A stretch of DNA of 64,000 nt from positions 18,468-82,467 of the forward strand of contig QANT01005191.1 in NCBI GenBank assembly GCA_003254885.1, written 5' to 3'. The notes under the pieces were generated by a model, which was not told the DNA's origin, searched no databases, and saw only the letters and a program-made list of their open reading frames with translations. The translations under genes and the position numbers were made by a program. Positions 38,001 to 49,539 of the stretch are shown here, one piece after another (the stretch's first letter is position 1; the number at the start of each line of letters is the position of its first letter). This stretch comes from Purshia tridentata. Lineage: Eukaryota > Streptophyta > Magnoliopsida > Rosales > Rosaceae.

Positions 38001-41000
38001 GGAACAAATCTTTCTATTACTGACAGCTGGGAGGTCAATGTCAAAATCTGCAGTTGTTTCCTCTCTTAATTAAACACTCTGATCTCTTATATGATCCTAT
38101 TTCATGTGCAGAAGGTATTTCCTGACGCAGCTGCTGCAGCATCGGCAGGCAAAAATCAGGAGCGAAACCATGGACTTTCATCAGATGATTCTGATGATAA
38201 TGATTATGATCCTGATGATCCAGAAACAGATGAGAAAGCTCAGGGAGAAGAATCATCTTCTGATGAATCTGAATACGCATCTGCAGATGATGAATTCGAG
38301 GCTTCAAAAAGTAATGATGACCAGTACTTAGGTCTTCCTTCTGATGATTCAGAGGATGATGACTTCAATCCTGATGATCCAGATGATGAATTTGAGGCTC
38401 CAAATAGTAATGATGACCAGTACTTAGGTCTTCCTTCTGATGATTCAGAGGATGATGACTACAATCCTGATGCTCCAGATGTCAATGATGATGTTAAGCA
38501 GGAAAGTTCAAGTTCTGATTTTACATCAGACTCTGAGGATCTTGCAGCTGCACTTGATGATTGTAATAGGCCTTTCGAAAATGTTGATGGTTCCAAATTA
38601 TCATCATTGGAAGGTAGTAGGATTCTTAGAGGCTCTGGCAAACAAATTTCTAAGCGTGGGCAAAAGAGAAGTTCTTTGAAAATTGAGTTATTATCTTTAT
38701 TAGAGTCTGGTCCTGGCCAAGATGATTCAGCACCTGTTTCTGGGAAAAGGCACATAGAAAGGTTGGACTACAAAAGGCTGCATGATGTGAGTGCCATTTC
38801 AAAGTATTATTTTTTTACTATGATTCTGTGATTGCGCTTGCTTAATTCTCTAATTTCTTCGGGTATGTTATTTTTACACCAGATTGTTATTCTATGCTTC
38901 ACAATTTTGATTGTCAAAACCGACTGTGTCGTTTCTATCATTTATGATTGACTTTGTTTTAAATACTTAATGTTATATATGAGAGTTGAATCAAACAGAT
39001 TCAAGTCAATTACTTCTGTTGTTAGCCGTGCATGATAGGTAAATGCATCATTACATATATGCATGTCTTATTAGTTCTAACCTGATTTAGGACATTATTT
39101 TTTGTTCTTTCCTGGAGAGACCTGAATAAACATGTTGTTAGTGCATATTGTATATTTGGAAGCACTGCAGTTGTCCCCTGTGGTCCTTTTTTACATTGTA
39201 ATATTTTTCCTTTATCTTTCAATCAAGAACAGTAATTTCAACTAAATATAAATTTTATACTGCACCAGAAATGCATAGGCAATGATGCTACCCAAACTGA
39301 AACTAAATTTGCTTTTTTTTTTTTTTTTATTACCTTGACCTGCCTCACATGGTTTCTTTATTCCTAGCTAACTTCAAGATTTGGTTATGTTGTACTTTTC
39401 GGTTTACAAGTACACATATGCACATGAGAATTGAGACTTGTAACATTGTTTGGTGTGGCAATGCTTCATAATCCATGGCCATATCCCTTGATAAAATAAA
39501 ATAAATAAATAAATAAATAGATAACTGAAATCTGTTATGCTGTATGCATTGGTTATAATTTCTAAATGGTGTGTATTATATTTCATCTCACTGTTGGTTA
39601 TACTTTCTTGTCTTGTAGAGATGTATATTACTGTGCTTGAAAGATCATATGCATTATGCTATGGCTAGGTTATCATTGCTGTTCTGTCTAGTACTCCTAT
39701 TTTTCATTTTAGTCTTGTTCCATTCCACTTTTTAGTTTGCTTAAGTCTGTTCAATTTACCCTGATGTCTAAAGGAGACATATGGAAATGTTCCTTCTGAT
39801 TCAAGTGATGATGAAGACTGGAATAATATTGCTACAGCAAGGAAAAGGAAGAAAGGTACTGGACAAGTTGCTTCACAGTCACCAAATGGAAGCACGCCAA
39901 CCATTAAGAATGGAGCAATCACTGAAGATAAAAAACATGACCTAGAGGAGAATGAGCATACTTCAAGGAGAACTCCTCGTCGAAAGTCAAGTGTGGAAGA
40001 TACAAGTAATACGTCGAATAAATCAATTAAAGGCTCTGCTAGACCTGGTTCTACTAGTGGGAGAGCTAGATCAACATCAACATATAGAAGACTTGGGGAA
40101 GCTACAAGTCAGGTAATTTGGTCTGGGTTGTTTCTCCTCTTTCTAGCTTCTGAATTTGAATAGTTGGTATCGCAATATTTTTGAAATGCATTTGAATGAA
40201 ATCAGGACGTTGTGCAGTTGTGCTAACATTCACTCCTTTATCAATCAATAAATTTTTTTGAAAGTGAACTGCTGTGTCATAAAGATGCCAGTAGTTGTCT
40301 TCTAGCAATCTCTATTCATTGTTAATCAACTTTTTAAATCTGTGATGCCCGGCTGGTGCTTGTTATAAAGCAAGTATTCTCATCTTTGAGTTTTTCTTTT
40401 ATTTTTTAACTGGAAACAGTTATGCTAAATTTATGCTTTCTTTGTCCTTATCATTTCCCTTGCCATAAATTATAGCATTTCGTTTTCTGCTCAGTGTGGA
40501 TATGCTTGATTCAATGATTTTAAAACTCTCTTTATCTTAAATTATGGTCAACTGTGATTTCAGCGACTCTACAAATTTTTCAAGGAAAATCAATATCCAG
40601 ACCGAGCTACAAAGGAAAGTCTGGCCCAAGAACTAGGACTCGTGGCTAAGCAGGTCATACCTTCTTTCATCTCTGCATCAGTATTACCGTTTCCGTTTTT
40701 AAAAAATATTGTTAACATGATATCATGTTTTCTTTATCCGAATCTATTATTGCAGGTAAGCAAATGGTTTGAAAATGCTCGCCATTGTGTGAAAGCAGGT
40801 ATTGGTAAAAGTGCTTCAGAAATTGGCACTCCCTTGCCTCAAAAAAATAGAAAACAACTTGAACAAGGAGATGCAGTAATTGGAGATTCTGATCACAATG
40901 GAGCTCAAAACAAGGAATCACATAGGGAAGATGATGCCGTGACAGGTTGCAGTGGGGATGTGAAGGATAGTGAATTGGTGACTCAGGAAAGCAGTAGACC

Positions 41001-41160
41001 GAAACCTATTACTCCAAACAATAGAAAGAGGAGGCGTAGGTCAGATAGTGGGGCATCAGATCTTGATCCCAAAATTGAGACACCAATGACTGCAGCTGAA
41101 CCAGAAACTAGTGTGCAAGGTGGCAGAGCTAAGACTAGACGAAGGAAATCTGTTTCTTGA
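35087..41160 (+). CDS. HAT3.1: PHD finger-homeodomain transcription factor, HAT3.1/PRH type
   Basis: Eight coding exons (35087-37104, 37356-37521, 37720-37843, 37921-38033, 38112-38786, 39774-40112, 40564-40653, 40756-41160) join in frame to about 1309 residues. Exon 1 encodes ~672 residues of repetitive, acidic, Ser/Gln-rich sequence ending in a basic KKRKKKKKR-type tract. The conserved core follows: a leucine-rich helical segment ([18 protein letters not shown]), then a PHD finger at about 729-790 with [18 protein letters not shown] and WLCPGCDC zinc ligands. An Asp/Ser-rich acidic region (about 820-905) comes next, and a C-terminal homeodomain at about 1145-1190 ([18 protein letters not shown], then [10 protein letters not shown] with the W-F-x-N recognition-helix core). 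The tail is basic. HAT3.1 and parsley PRHP bind DNA in the nucleus; the Arabidopsis protein acts in the embryonic root meristem. The N-terminus is longer than I would expect, largely because of internal duplication. Confidence 0.93.
35156..35359 (+). repeat. 102-bp in-frame tandem duplication in HAT3.1-type exon 1
   Basis: Two adjacent 34-codon units (35156-35257 and 35258-35359) encode [20 protein letters not shown]-type and [20 protein letters not shown]-type sequence, both continuing KQNI(S/G)C and NEL. Frame is preserved. Confidence 0.9.
35411..36460 (+). repeat. About 460-bp in-frame tandem repeat (2.3 units) in HAT3.1-type exon 1
   Basis: Units start at 35411, 35876 and 36335, each opening GAAAATGTGA. 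Periods are 465 and 459 bp (155 and 153 codons). Shared segments include [19 protein letters not shown](I/N)[24 protein letters not shown] and GGNEQVQL. The third unit is partial ([19 protein letters not shown]). Indels are multiples of three. Confidence 0.9.
38310..38501 (+). repeat. 96-bp tandem repeat encoding an acidic PSDDSEDDD module
   Basis: The 32-codon unit starting [20 protein letters not shown] at 38310 recurs at 38406 with DDDYNPD. It extends the acidic linker between the PHD finger and the homeodomain. Confidence 0.9.
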
Positions 41161-41747
41161 TGATTAAAATTTTGATCCTCCAGTGGAAGAATTTTGACCA
41201 TTTTACATTTACCCCTTGCAATAGAGACCTTATGGGGCATGAATCTGGCAAATATCTTGAAGGGTTAATCCAATAATGGACGCCCATCTTGTCCTGTAAT
41301 TTGGTATTAAGCTTGGGTTTTTTCCTCTTTGAGGTGGTCATTTACAAATTAACTGCCCCCTCACAAATGCTATATATAAAGCTTTTCTGTATAACTAGCT
41401 CATCATCAATTCTAAATATTGTTGTTTCTGTAGAATATCTTCTCCAATTTCCGTCGCCTTTCTTCCATTTTCTAATCAAGCGTCGGATCTTGTGCAAGAA
41501 ATCCATGCTCATAGTGTGAAATCTGCAGAGCACATACTAAATGCAGCACTTTGTTTTCCTTGTTCTTTTCCAATAACCTGAATGATACTAATGCTGGCAA
41601 AATCATAGCATTTGATGAGTTGGCATATACTCATTTTCTGTAGTTTGGTAAATGATACAACCTACTGACACGAATATTGTCATCTTTCATTTGAAGGGAA
41701 AAAAAAAAAAAGAGAGAGTCGAGATGGGGGCAAACTATACTTTTTAT

Positions 41748-41913
41748 GGACAATGGGGGTGACTTCCATATATACCCTATATCTAAAAAATGCTTGTTCG
41801 ACAATGTACATTTAGAATAAGAACCGTTAATTTTGAGCCTACATTGCCGAACTAAGTATTTTTGAGAAATGAGGTGACTTGCAGGTGCCCTATGGATGAC
41901 CCAAGCATTGTCC
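41748..41913. mobile_element. Small MITE related to the 30.25-kb element
   Basis: The left end GGACAATGGGGGTGAC pairs with the right end (reverse complement GGGACAATGCTTGGGTCATC). Inner segments AAAAAATGCTTGTTCGACAA and AAAAATACTTAGTTCGGCAA (right arm reversed) also pair. The right terminus, read inward, resembles the termini of the 30250-30673 element (ACAAT-x-x-TTGGGTCA-x-...-TAGGG-x-A-x-CT), pointing to one family. Confidence 0.65.
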
Positions 41914-42029
41914 CACTTTTATTGTCATTAGCCCACATCTTACTCTAGAGTTCCTAACTGACGAAGCAAAAGAGGGTAACACGACGTCGTAATAGCAGAG
42001 TTAGTAAACTAACAAACTGACATCCAAGA

Positions 42030-42037
42030 GCGGGAAC
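42030..42037 (-). promoter_or_regulatory. E2F-like site upstream of the cyclin gene
   Basis: GCGGGAAC on the plus strand reads GTTCCCGC on the minus strand, seven of eight positions of the plant E2F consensus WTTSSCSS. It sits about 110 bp upstream of the cyclin ATG. A3-type cyclins are expressed at G1/S, where E2F acts. One short match is weak evidence. Confidence 0.3.
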
Positions 42038-42147
42038 AACGATGTTTGAATTGGTAAAATACCGCCATTCCCTCTCTTCTAAACAGAGCAGAGCTTTACG
42101 CTTCTGGATTGGTACGTAGTTTCCATTTCTGTAACTCGCAATCAATC

Positions 42148-43616
42148 ATGGGCGAGCAAGAGAACAGCGTGCAAACCGCATGGTCCTCCTCCTCCTCCTC
42201 GTCCAAGAAGCGAGCCTCGGTGGCTCAGGCCCTGCAAATTCCCGCTCCCAAGAAGCGAGTCGTGCTGGGCGTACTCACCAACTCGCCCGACCTGGCGGCC
42301 TCGACAAGGACGAATCAGAACGCGGCGGCTCCCAAGAAACCCAATAGTGACTCGAACAAGAAGAAGAAGAAGAACGCCACGTCGAACAAGGAGGAGGCGG
42401 AAATTCTTGTGAGCTCTATCGATCCGAACAAGTGTGCTTACTCGTCTTCTATATATCAGCATCTTCACTCCTTGGAGGTATGGTTTGAAAGTTTTGTTAG
42501 GTTTCTAATTTTTGCTTGATGATATAAATTTTCCAGTAGAGATTTGAAATCTGATGATTGGGTTTGTGGGTCTTGATTGGCATTTAAGACTTAAGTTTTC
42601 TTTTTATTGGGGATTGTCTTATTTCTTGAATGATCACGCTTAGATTTTAGGTCTCATTTTGAATTTGTGTTTGTTTGAGTTTTTCTTTTCGGTTTTGGGT
42701 TCATGAATTCAATATAAGTTGGATTTGTAATTTATTTTACTTGTTCTTCACCTTGTTTGGGTACTATCATAACATTAAGACTTTTGATTTGTTTTTTTTG
42801 TTGAAATTTTATTTGAGAAATGATATTTGATAATTCAATTTACAAAACCCAAGTGGCGGTTTTGCTTTTTCTGAGTTGTTTAATATGGATGTTTGTGATT
42901 AACAATAGTTTGGTTGTGCTTTTAGTCCATTTAAATTGTTGAAAGCTTAGCTCAATAAGCCAAATAGTTGGTTTGAATTTTCTTTCCCCAGTATAACAAT
43001 GAAAACCCCATTATTCAATTTTATATTTCTTCTCTTCCTAATTATTTTGCATCAGCAAACACACTTGTACTTGTATGCTGTAAATAAATAGATAATGGTA
43101 TCTAAGTTGATGACTGATGGGTAGTGTGTGATTCAGATGGAGGTGAACAAAAGGCCCTTACCCAATTACTTGAGAATGGTACAAAATGATATGTCAGAAA
43201 ACATGCGGGGAATCCTGGTGGATTGGTTGGTGGAGGTTGCTGATGAATACAAGCTTGTTACAGACACGCTCTATCTCACAGTATCATATCTTGACAGATT
43301 CCTTTCTTCATATGCTATCAGCAGGAACAAGTTACAGCTTCTTGGTGTTGCTTGCATGCTTATTGCCTCGTATGGACTTGAATACCTTATATTTAGCTTG
43401 TTCTAGCTTAAAAATTGTCTGGAAATTCTTGGAATGGTGACTTGATTTTGTTTGGCGATGTAGAAAGTATGAGGAGATTTGTCCTCCAAGTGTTGAAGAA
43501 TTCTGCTACATAACAGATAACGCCTACATCATGGAAGAGGTATCTAATCCATTCATATGTCGTTTGCTGTTGTTTAGCATTCTGTATTCCCATTTTTTGT
43601 TTTGTTCCCCTCTTAC

Positions 43617-43665
<49 letters not shown>

Positions 43666-45060
43666 CCACACCCACAAGTCATCAACTAGTCAACTCTTGA
43701 ACTTGGGCACGGTTTCCTAATGTTCAAACTATGTCATATTTTCCTGGCCAAAAAAAAAAAACTGTCAAATTTTCTCTTTTTTCCTACTTACTGGTGAGTG
43801 GTGACCAATTTGAGTGTCTTTGTTTTAGTTGCTTTGCTGCCTGAGTTGATTTATATTTGTGAGCTATTTAAGCTTAAAGCTGAATTTGGAGTTAATTTTT
43901 AGGTGTTAGAAATGGAAAGAGATGTACTCAAATTCTTGAACTTTGAGACCGGTGCTCCCACAACAAAGAATTTCCAAAGGCAAGATAATTTTTTCAAAAA
44001 TTCTCTGGTTATCTTGTTTGTCAAGCTTGTTATATTTAGTTTCTAGTTCTCTTTCTTCCGTGTATGTGGTTAGGTTCTGACAACTATTGTTTTTTTGGTA
44101 ATGTTAATTTCTTGTTGGATTTGCAGAATCTTCACAAGAGCTGTCCGGGAGAATTTCAAAGTAGGAGCCAGTTTATACTGTTTTGATGGTTTAGTTGTTT
44201 TTCCTATTTATATGTCACTGATTCTGTTATATTTCTGCCTTGTACAGTCTTCTGATGTGCAATTTGAATTCTTGGGTGGTTATCTTGCGGAGCTAAGTTT
44301 GTTAGACTACTATTGTGTCCAGTTCCTACCATCAGTTATTGCTGCATCAGCTATTTTTCTTTCACAGTTCACGATCCAACCTGAGGTGCATCCATGGGTA
44401 AGAAATAATGCAGTGGATAAAGTAAAGCGATAATTAATCAGTTGGCAGGTTACTCTGTACAATATAAGAATGTAGTGATAGCTTTAAAATTGAGTTGTGA
44501 ACATAGGTGTAAATTGTACAAAATTCATGAGTGCATTGGAGAAGAGATACATGTAGAAGGCAGACTTAGTAACGTTGGAATAGTAAATTATCATGTAAAG
44601 TTAGAATCTTGTAGCTCGAGGAAGAACAATGATTGAGACCGTTAAAAATTTGGATTGATTTTTCAGATCACTAATTCCTTTACATATTTTGCAGAGCTTG
44701 GAATTGCAATGCTATTCTGGTTATAGACCATCCGACTTAAAAGAGTGTGTCCTTGCCATTCATGACTTGCAGTTGAATAGAAGAGCAAGCACCTTACGAG
44801 CAGTGAGAGATAAATACATGAAGCCAAAGGTACTGTAGTTTTATGTATTTCTGATAATGTTGCATCTTGTGGGGTATCATATAAAGGTGATATTATGAAT
44901 TTAACTTTCAAAAGAGTTTTAGGACTTGTGATTGTTGCTTTTTACAAATGTTTTATCTGATCATGATGGTTGGAACTTTTTTGGACAGTTCAAGTGCGTA
45001 TCATCATTGTCTTCATTATCAGAAATCCCTGCAGTTTATTTTGAGGCCAACAAAAAATAA
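42148..45060 (+). CDS. CYCA3: A-type cyclin, A3 group
   Basis: Eight exons (42148-42477, 43137-43369, 43464-43539, 43903-43979, 44127-44160, 44248-44397, 44695-44829, 44989-45060) join in frame to about 368 residues, the usual A3 length. The Ser/Lys-rich N-terminus carries a perfect destruction box, R37-V-V-L-G-V-L-T-N45, for APC/C-driven proteolysis. The cyclin N box begins MRGILVDWLVEVADEYKLVT and includes DTLYLTVSYLDRFLS and KYEEICPPSVEEFCYIT; the C-terminal box includes LGGYLAELSLLDYYCVQFLP. A3 cyclins activate CDKA at G1/S and in S phase in the nucleus. The intron after exon 4 begins GCAAGA rather than GT (ending in AG), the only non-GT donor among the joins I worked out here. The intron after exon 3 holds a CT/CA microsatellite. 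Confidence 0.95.
43617..43675. repeat. CT then CA compound microsatellite in a cyclin intron
   Basis: A run of about 15 CT units passes directly into about 8 CA units and then CACCCACA. Likely length-polymorphic. Confidence 0.9.
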
Positions 45061-46552
45061 GCATCTCCAATCTTCTTAAAAAAGCTGACTTTGAAGTTTG
45101 ACATAGTTTTGAAGAATTTCTTTCAACAGTTTACATTTCGTGGTAATAGGTAGCTGCTGATCTACTTGAAGTTGGTGCATCCTATAGTGCCCAAAGACAA
45201 TAATGCTTGCTTCGCATTAGATGCAGAGGGACCTATTACCTCAGGTTCGGACAAACTCTGGAGATTAGAATGAATAGGTTGTTTGAGAAACATGTCTTAC
45301 TGGGCGCATTTTATTGACCCTTATATTGTATATATTATCGTGGATGTGATATAAAGGACTATAATCTTTTGGGGAATATCATCATTTTCAATTGCCTTTC
45401 TTCCTTATCCCTATTTTTGACTGCACAAATCGAGAATAGTTTGAGCAGAGAAAACATTATCGAGTGTTGTAAGGTTTTAAAACAACTTTAAGTTCTTAGT
45501 AGCATGTTTGCACATTGTCACATTTGCACGTCCGCAACTAAACAATTATGATAATTTGAGTATAGATACATAGAATGAATTTGAGACCTTAAATGTTTCC
45601 TTTAATTATTAAACAATTATTTTTATAAGATTTGAACTATGTATTTTTTTTCGGTTCCACAAAGGAGACATTGAATGCTAATAAATCAGAATCTGATTGG
45701 TTGGTAGATTTTTCAATTCAATTCTATTCCAACTAGAATTAGAATTTGATCCAACCTAATTGAGATTGGACAAACACTTTTCAATTGATGGTAACATAAT
45801 GGATTAGTGTGAATTATACAATTAATGGTAAATTAAAATTAAATCAATAAAATATTTTAATAATACATAATAGTCAATGTAAATTTTCTTTTCCTATAAA
45901 AAGGTTTATGAGTTTTAAAATTATATATGATTTTAGTCACTAAACTTAATCTATACTACTTGATGATGTCATGTATTTGTATTAAAAAAATAATAATTTA
46001 TCCATCTCTTTTTTTCATTATTTATAGGCACAAAATTATGATATTATAGTTTAGGGTATAGAAATGACGTGCAATGTTTATAAATGAGATTTAGGATTTA
46101 AAGATTTTGACAAACTTTTATATATATTTTAAAATTATTATAAATTCGACTTTTTTTTGCAGATTTTTAAAATTTTTTATAAATTCTATAGAATTCTATA
46201 AAAATATATAAATTTTGTAAAAATTTAAAACTTAAAAAAATCTACAAAATTTTTTACAAATCTATATGCATTGCATCTCTTAAGATTAAGATCACTAATT
46301 TGTGGAAATAAAAATAAAAATAACGGATCCAATCCGAATAAACCTAGCCCGAACCCGGTAAAAATTGGAGCCGTGTTGGGTCCGAACTCCAAAGTCTGAG
46401 ACTCACTTGGACCCGCCCGAGTCGCCAACAGCGAGTAAGGGTCCCGAGTCCACCTCCAGTCCTCCTGGTCGTAGTTGGCATAGAGAGAACAAAAACACCG
46501 AGCGGCGGAAGTAGCAAATCAACCACGGAAACACGACATCGGCGAGCACGAA
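45061..46552. other. Intergenic region between the cyclin and TIP41-like genes
   Basis: Cyclin 3'UTR, then strongly AT-rich DNA (notably 46090-46260), then the GC-richer TIP41 5' flank from about 46320. No further gene recognised. Confidence 0.55.
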
Positions 46553-49539
46553 ATGGAAGTTCAGGTCGACGAGAAGGAGCTGAAAGCCGCCGGAGCTGAG
46601 CTGTTGTCCGACGGACGCCATGGTCTGCGTATCCACGGCTGGGAAATCGAGTCTCGCAAGCGCTCTATTCTCAAATCCTCCACCTATGAACTGTATTGAT
46701 GCTCTTGATTCGCTATTGGGTCGTCGCTAATAGTTTCTGATTTCAATTTTTTCAAGGTGAAATGTAATGTTGGGGATGTTTCTTGATGTGGGTTGTTGCA
46801 GGTGGGAGCAAAAGCTTGAAACTTGTCACTTGCCGGAGATGGTGTTTGGGGATAGCGGTTTGGTCCTGAAGCATGTTCAAAGTGGCACCACAATTCATTT
46901 CAATGCGTTTGATGCTTTAATTGGGTGGAAGAAGGAAGCTTTACCACCAGTTGAAGTCCCAGCTGCTGCTAAATGGAAATTCAGAAGGTAACCCACTATT
47001 CACCATGAGCTACTTTTCTTCATGGCTAGTTTTGTGACACTCTGTTCTATAGTATGTTATATGTGTACTGCTTTTTATTTCATGGATGATGATGCTTTAG
47101 GAGCCCCTTCCATATGTTTTGTACTCTCTAAAGGATGAAGATATTTGTTTTTTTGGACTTAAGAATGAGATTGACAAGTTCGGTTTGACAGGAGAGAAAT
47201 ATGTTTTTGATAGACTACATTCAGAATCGTGTTCATCATCAATATGACTTGTAGATTTGGGAGGGAAATTTTATGTCTATTGTGAGTCTATTTGATAACT
47301 TTGTTGTGGGACAGAATTCATTATGTGTCCCGATATTGGGTTTGAATCTGTCGATCAAGTTGTTTTATCAAGGTAGCAGTTTATAAATGGAGATACTGGT
47401 ATTGGGATTCACTTTTAGATTCATCTTCTCAATATGCAGTAAACCCTCCCAGGAGGTAATACTGGACTATGATTATACATTCACAACGCCATACTGTGGA
47501 AGTGAAAGTATTAAGTTGGATGCAGACAAGGTACATATTTTCTGTCTATAATGGAGCATTTCTTTTTTTCTTCTTGTTTTGTTATTTTTTTATGCCTGAA
47601 GTAAGATCATGCCATAATTAGTTAGCTATGCTTCTCTTACACACTGATATAGGTGATTGCAAAGCCTTTTAATTATTTCTTTAGCTGTTTTTTATATTGT
47701 AACAGTAACAATATAGTTTTATTTTCCTTTTTATATGGCAGCATGAAGGAGGAGAGATCTCTAAGGAGGCGTGCAATCTTCACTGGGAGGACTGCAAAGA
47801 ACACATTGATGTGGTCGCATTGGCATCAAAAGAGCCTATTCTCTTTTATGACGAGGTGGGCGTTCTGGCTAATAATTAGAAGCACTTACATATGTGTATA
47901 CCTGCCATGAGTCATGACCAAGACCATCCCTCTAACTGAGCAGGTAGTCTTGTATGAAGATGAATTGGCTGATAATGGAGTGTCACTTTTAACTGTAAAA
48001 GTGGTAAGTCTTCAATCTCTATTTGTCCGTTGTGGCTTAATCTGCTTTGTCAACAATATGAGGATGGCAAGGACTTATGATCTTACGTTTTGATTTTCTA
48101 GAGAGTCATGCCAACTTGTTGGTTTCTTCTGTTGCGATTCTGGGTGAGTTAATTTCCCTTAATTTCCATTAGCCAAACACAATTTATCAAATTATTTTAG
48201 TGTAATAATTTTTGGCGCTGATATTATTCCAACTATTTGAAAGAATATATCAAGCTTTTTGAAAATTCTGTTATATCATTAGTCACTTTTTTTCTGTTTT
48301 GTTGATATTGTAACTCACTGATTCAGCTTAGAGTTGATGGAGTTCTTATGAGACTAAGGGACACTCGTATGCATTGTGTTTTCGGTGATGATGCGAATTC
48401 CGTTATTCTTCGAGAAAGCTGCTGGAGAGAAACCACATTTCAAGCTTTAGCTGCAGTAAGTTCAAGTTCCATGCTCGCACTTTAATTATATTACTACCTT
48501 TCTTTATGATACTATCTAAAATCATTTAGTTGTTTTGTTTACTCTTGGGAAACAAAGAGATGCTTGTGAACCTCCCTCACTTCCCACAAAATTATTTAGT
48601 TCTTATATGACTCGTGGATAATGAACAAGCATTTTCTGTTCATCAACCTTGAAATGGGTTTTAAGTATATTGTCTAGGCTTGGGAACTAACAAGGGATAA
48701 GCAAAATAGTTGTAGAACTTTTAATAAAAATATATGTAAAAAGAACGAAGCCATCCTCTGATTGTTTCAGTATATCTAACTAATAAGGTTTTCAAGAAGG
48801 CTCTATCACTTAGATTCTTCATTGGCAGATGGAATTTTTATCATGCAATTCTTCCCTGCACTTTAATCTGGAATAACGTTTGTCAGTCTGTTCATAATTA
48901 GGTGTAAATAAAGTAATAATATCAAACTGTTTTCATGATAAGAAAGCTTATTCATAAAACTTTGTTGGAAGTTAAACAAATTATCAGTTATATGCCATTT
49001 TCGGACTTCTGATAAAGCAATTTGGATTCTGAGTAAGGCTTTTGTCCTGTTGATATATGGATGTAAATTTTTTGTCTTCGAGTCAAGCTTTCCTTCCAAC
49101 TGAAGTGTTATGGGGAAAATGTAGGAAGTTTAAACTTCGGCTTAAAGATTTTGTATAAGCAGAACATACATTCTATTGTAAATGGCATTCTGTGATTGTC
49201 TTTATTGCTGTTTTCATTGTATAGACTTGAGATGGTTAGTTAGCCAACTGACTTTTAATAACCAGCCAATGTATTTTCTCAAAATGCTATTTGTTTCCTA
49301 ATCCTACTTCCTACTAATGATTTTATCATTCTTCTTCCTATTGGCACCTTACATTGTAGTGACAAAAGAAGAAGTTTTTGTTGCATATAAAGTATTTTCT
49401 TTTCTCATTTCTTAACTAAATGTTGCAGAAGGGATACCCTTCTGAAGCTGCTGCTTATAATGATCCAAGCATCATCAGCCAAAAGCTTCCTGTGGTCATG
49501 CATAAGTCCCAAAAGCTAAAGGTACCTAGTAATATGTAA
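46553..49539 (+). CDS. TIP41L: TIP41-like protein (TAP42/TAP46-interacting, TOR-PP2A pathway)
   Basis: Nine exons (46553-46692, 46802-46987, 47440-47530, 47742-47855, 47944-48003, 48102-48143, 48327-48455, 49429-49539; the eight listed carry the whole frame) join to about 290 residues, the plant TIP41 length. Hallmarks: GLRIHGWEIESRKRSIL near the N-terminus, LPEMVFGDSGLVLKH, IHFNAFDALIGWK, VILDYDYTFTTPYCGSE, EPILFYDEVVLYEDELADNG and FWLRVDGVLMRLRDTRMH. These are the conserved blocks of the TIP41 family, which binds PP2A catalytic/regulatory partners and links TOR signalling to phosphatase activity in the cytoplasm. The final intron is long (nearly 1 kb). No frame damage seen. In the exon count, eight coding exons are supported; any ninth would be untranslated. 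Confidence 0.94.

Larger units (their letters stand above)
41161..42147. other. Intergenic region between the HAT3.1-type and cyclin genes
   Basis: It holds the 3'UTR of the HAT3.1-type gene, a small MITE (41748-41913) and the cyclin promoter. No coding region seen. Confidence 0.55.
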
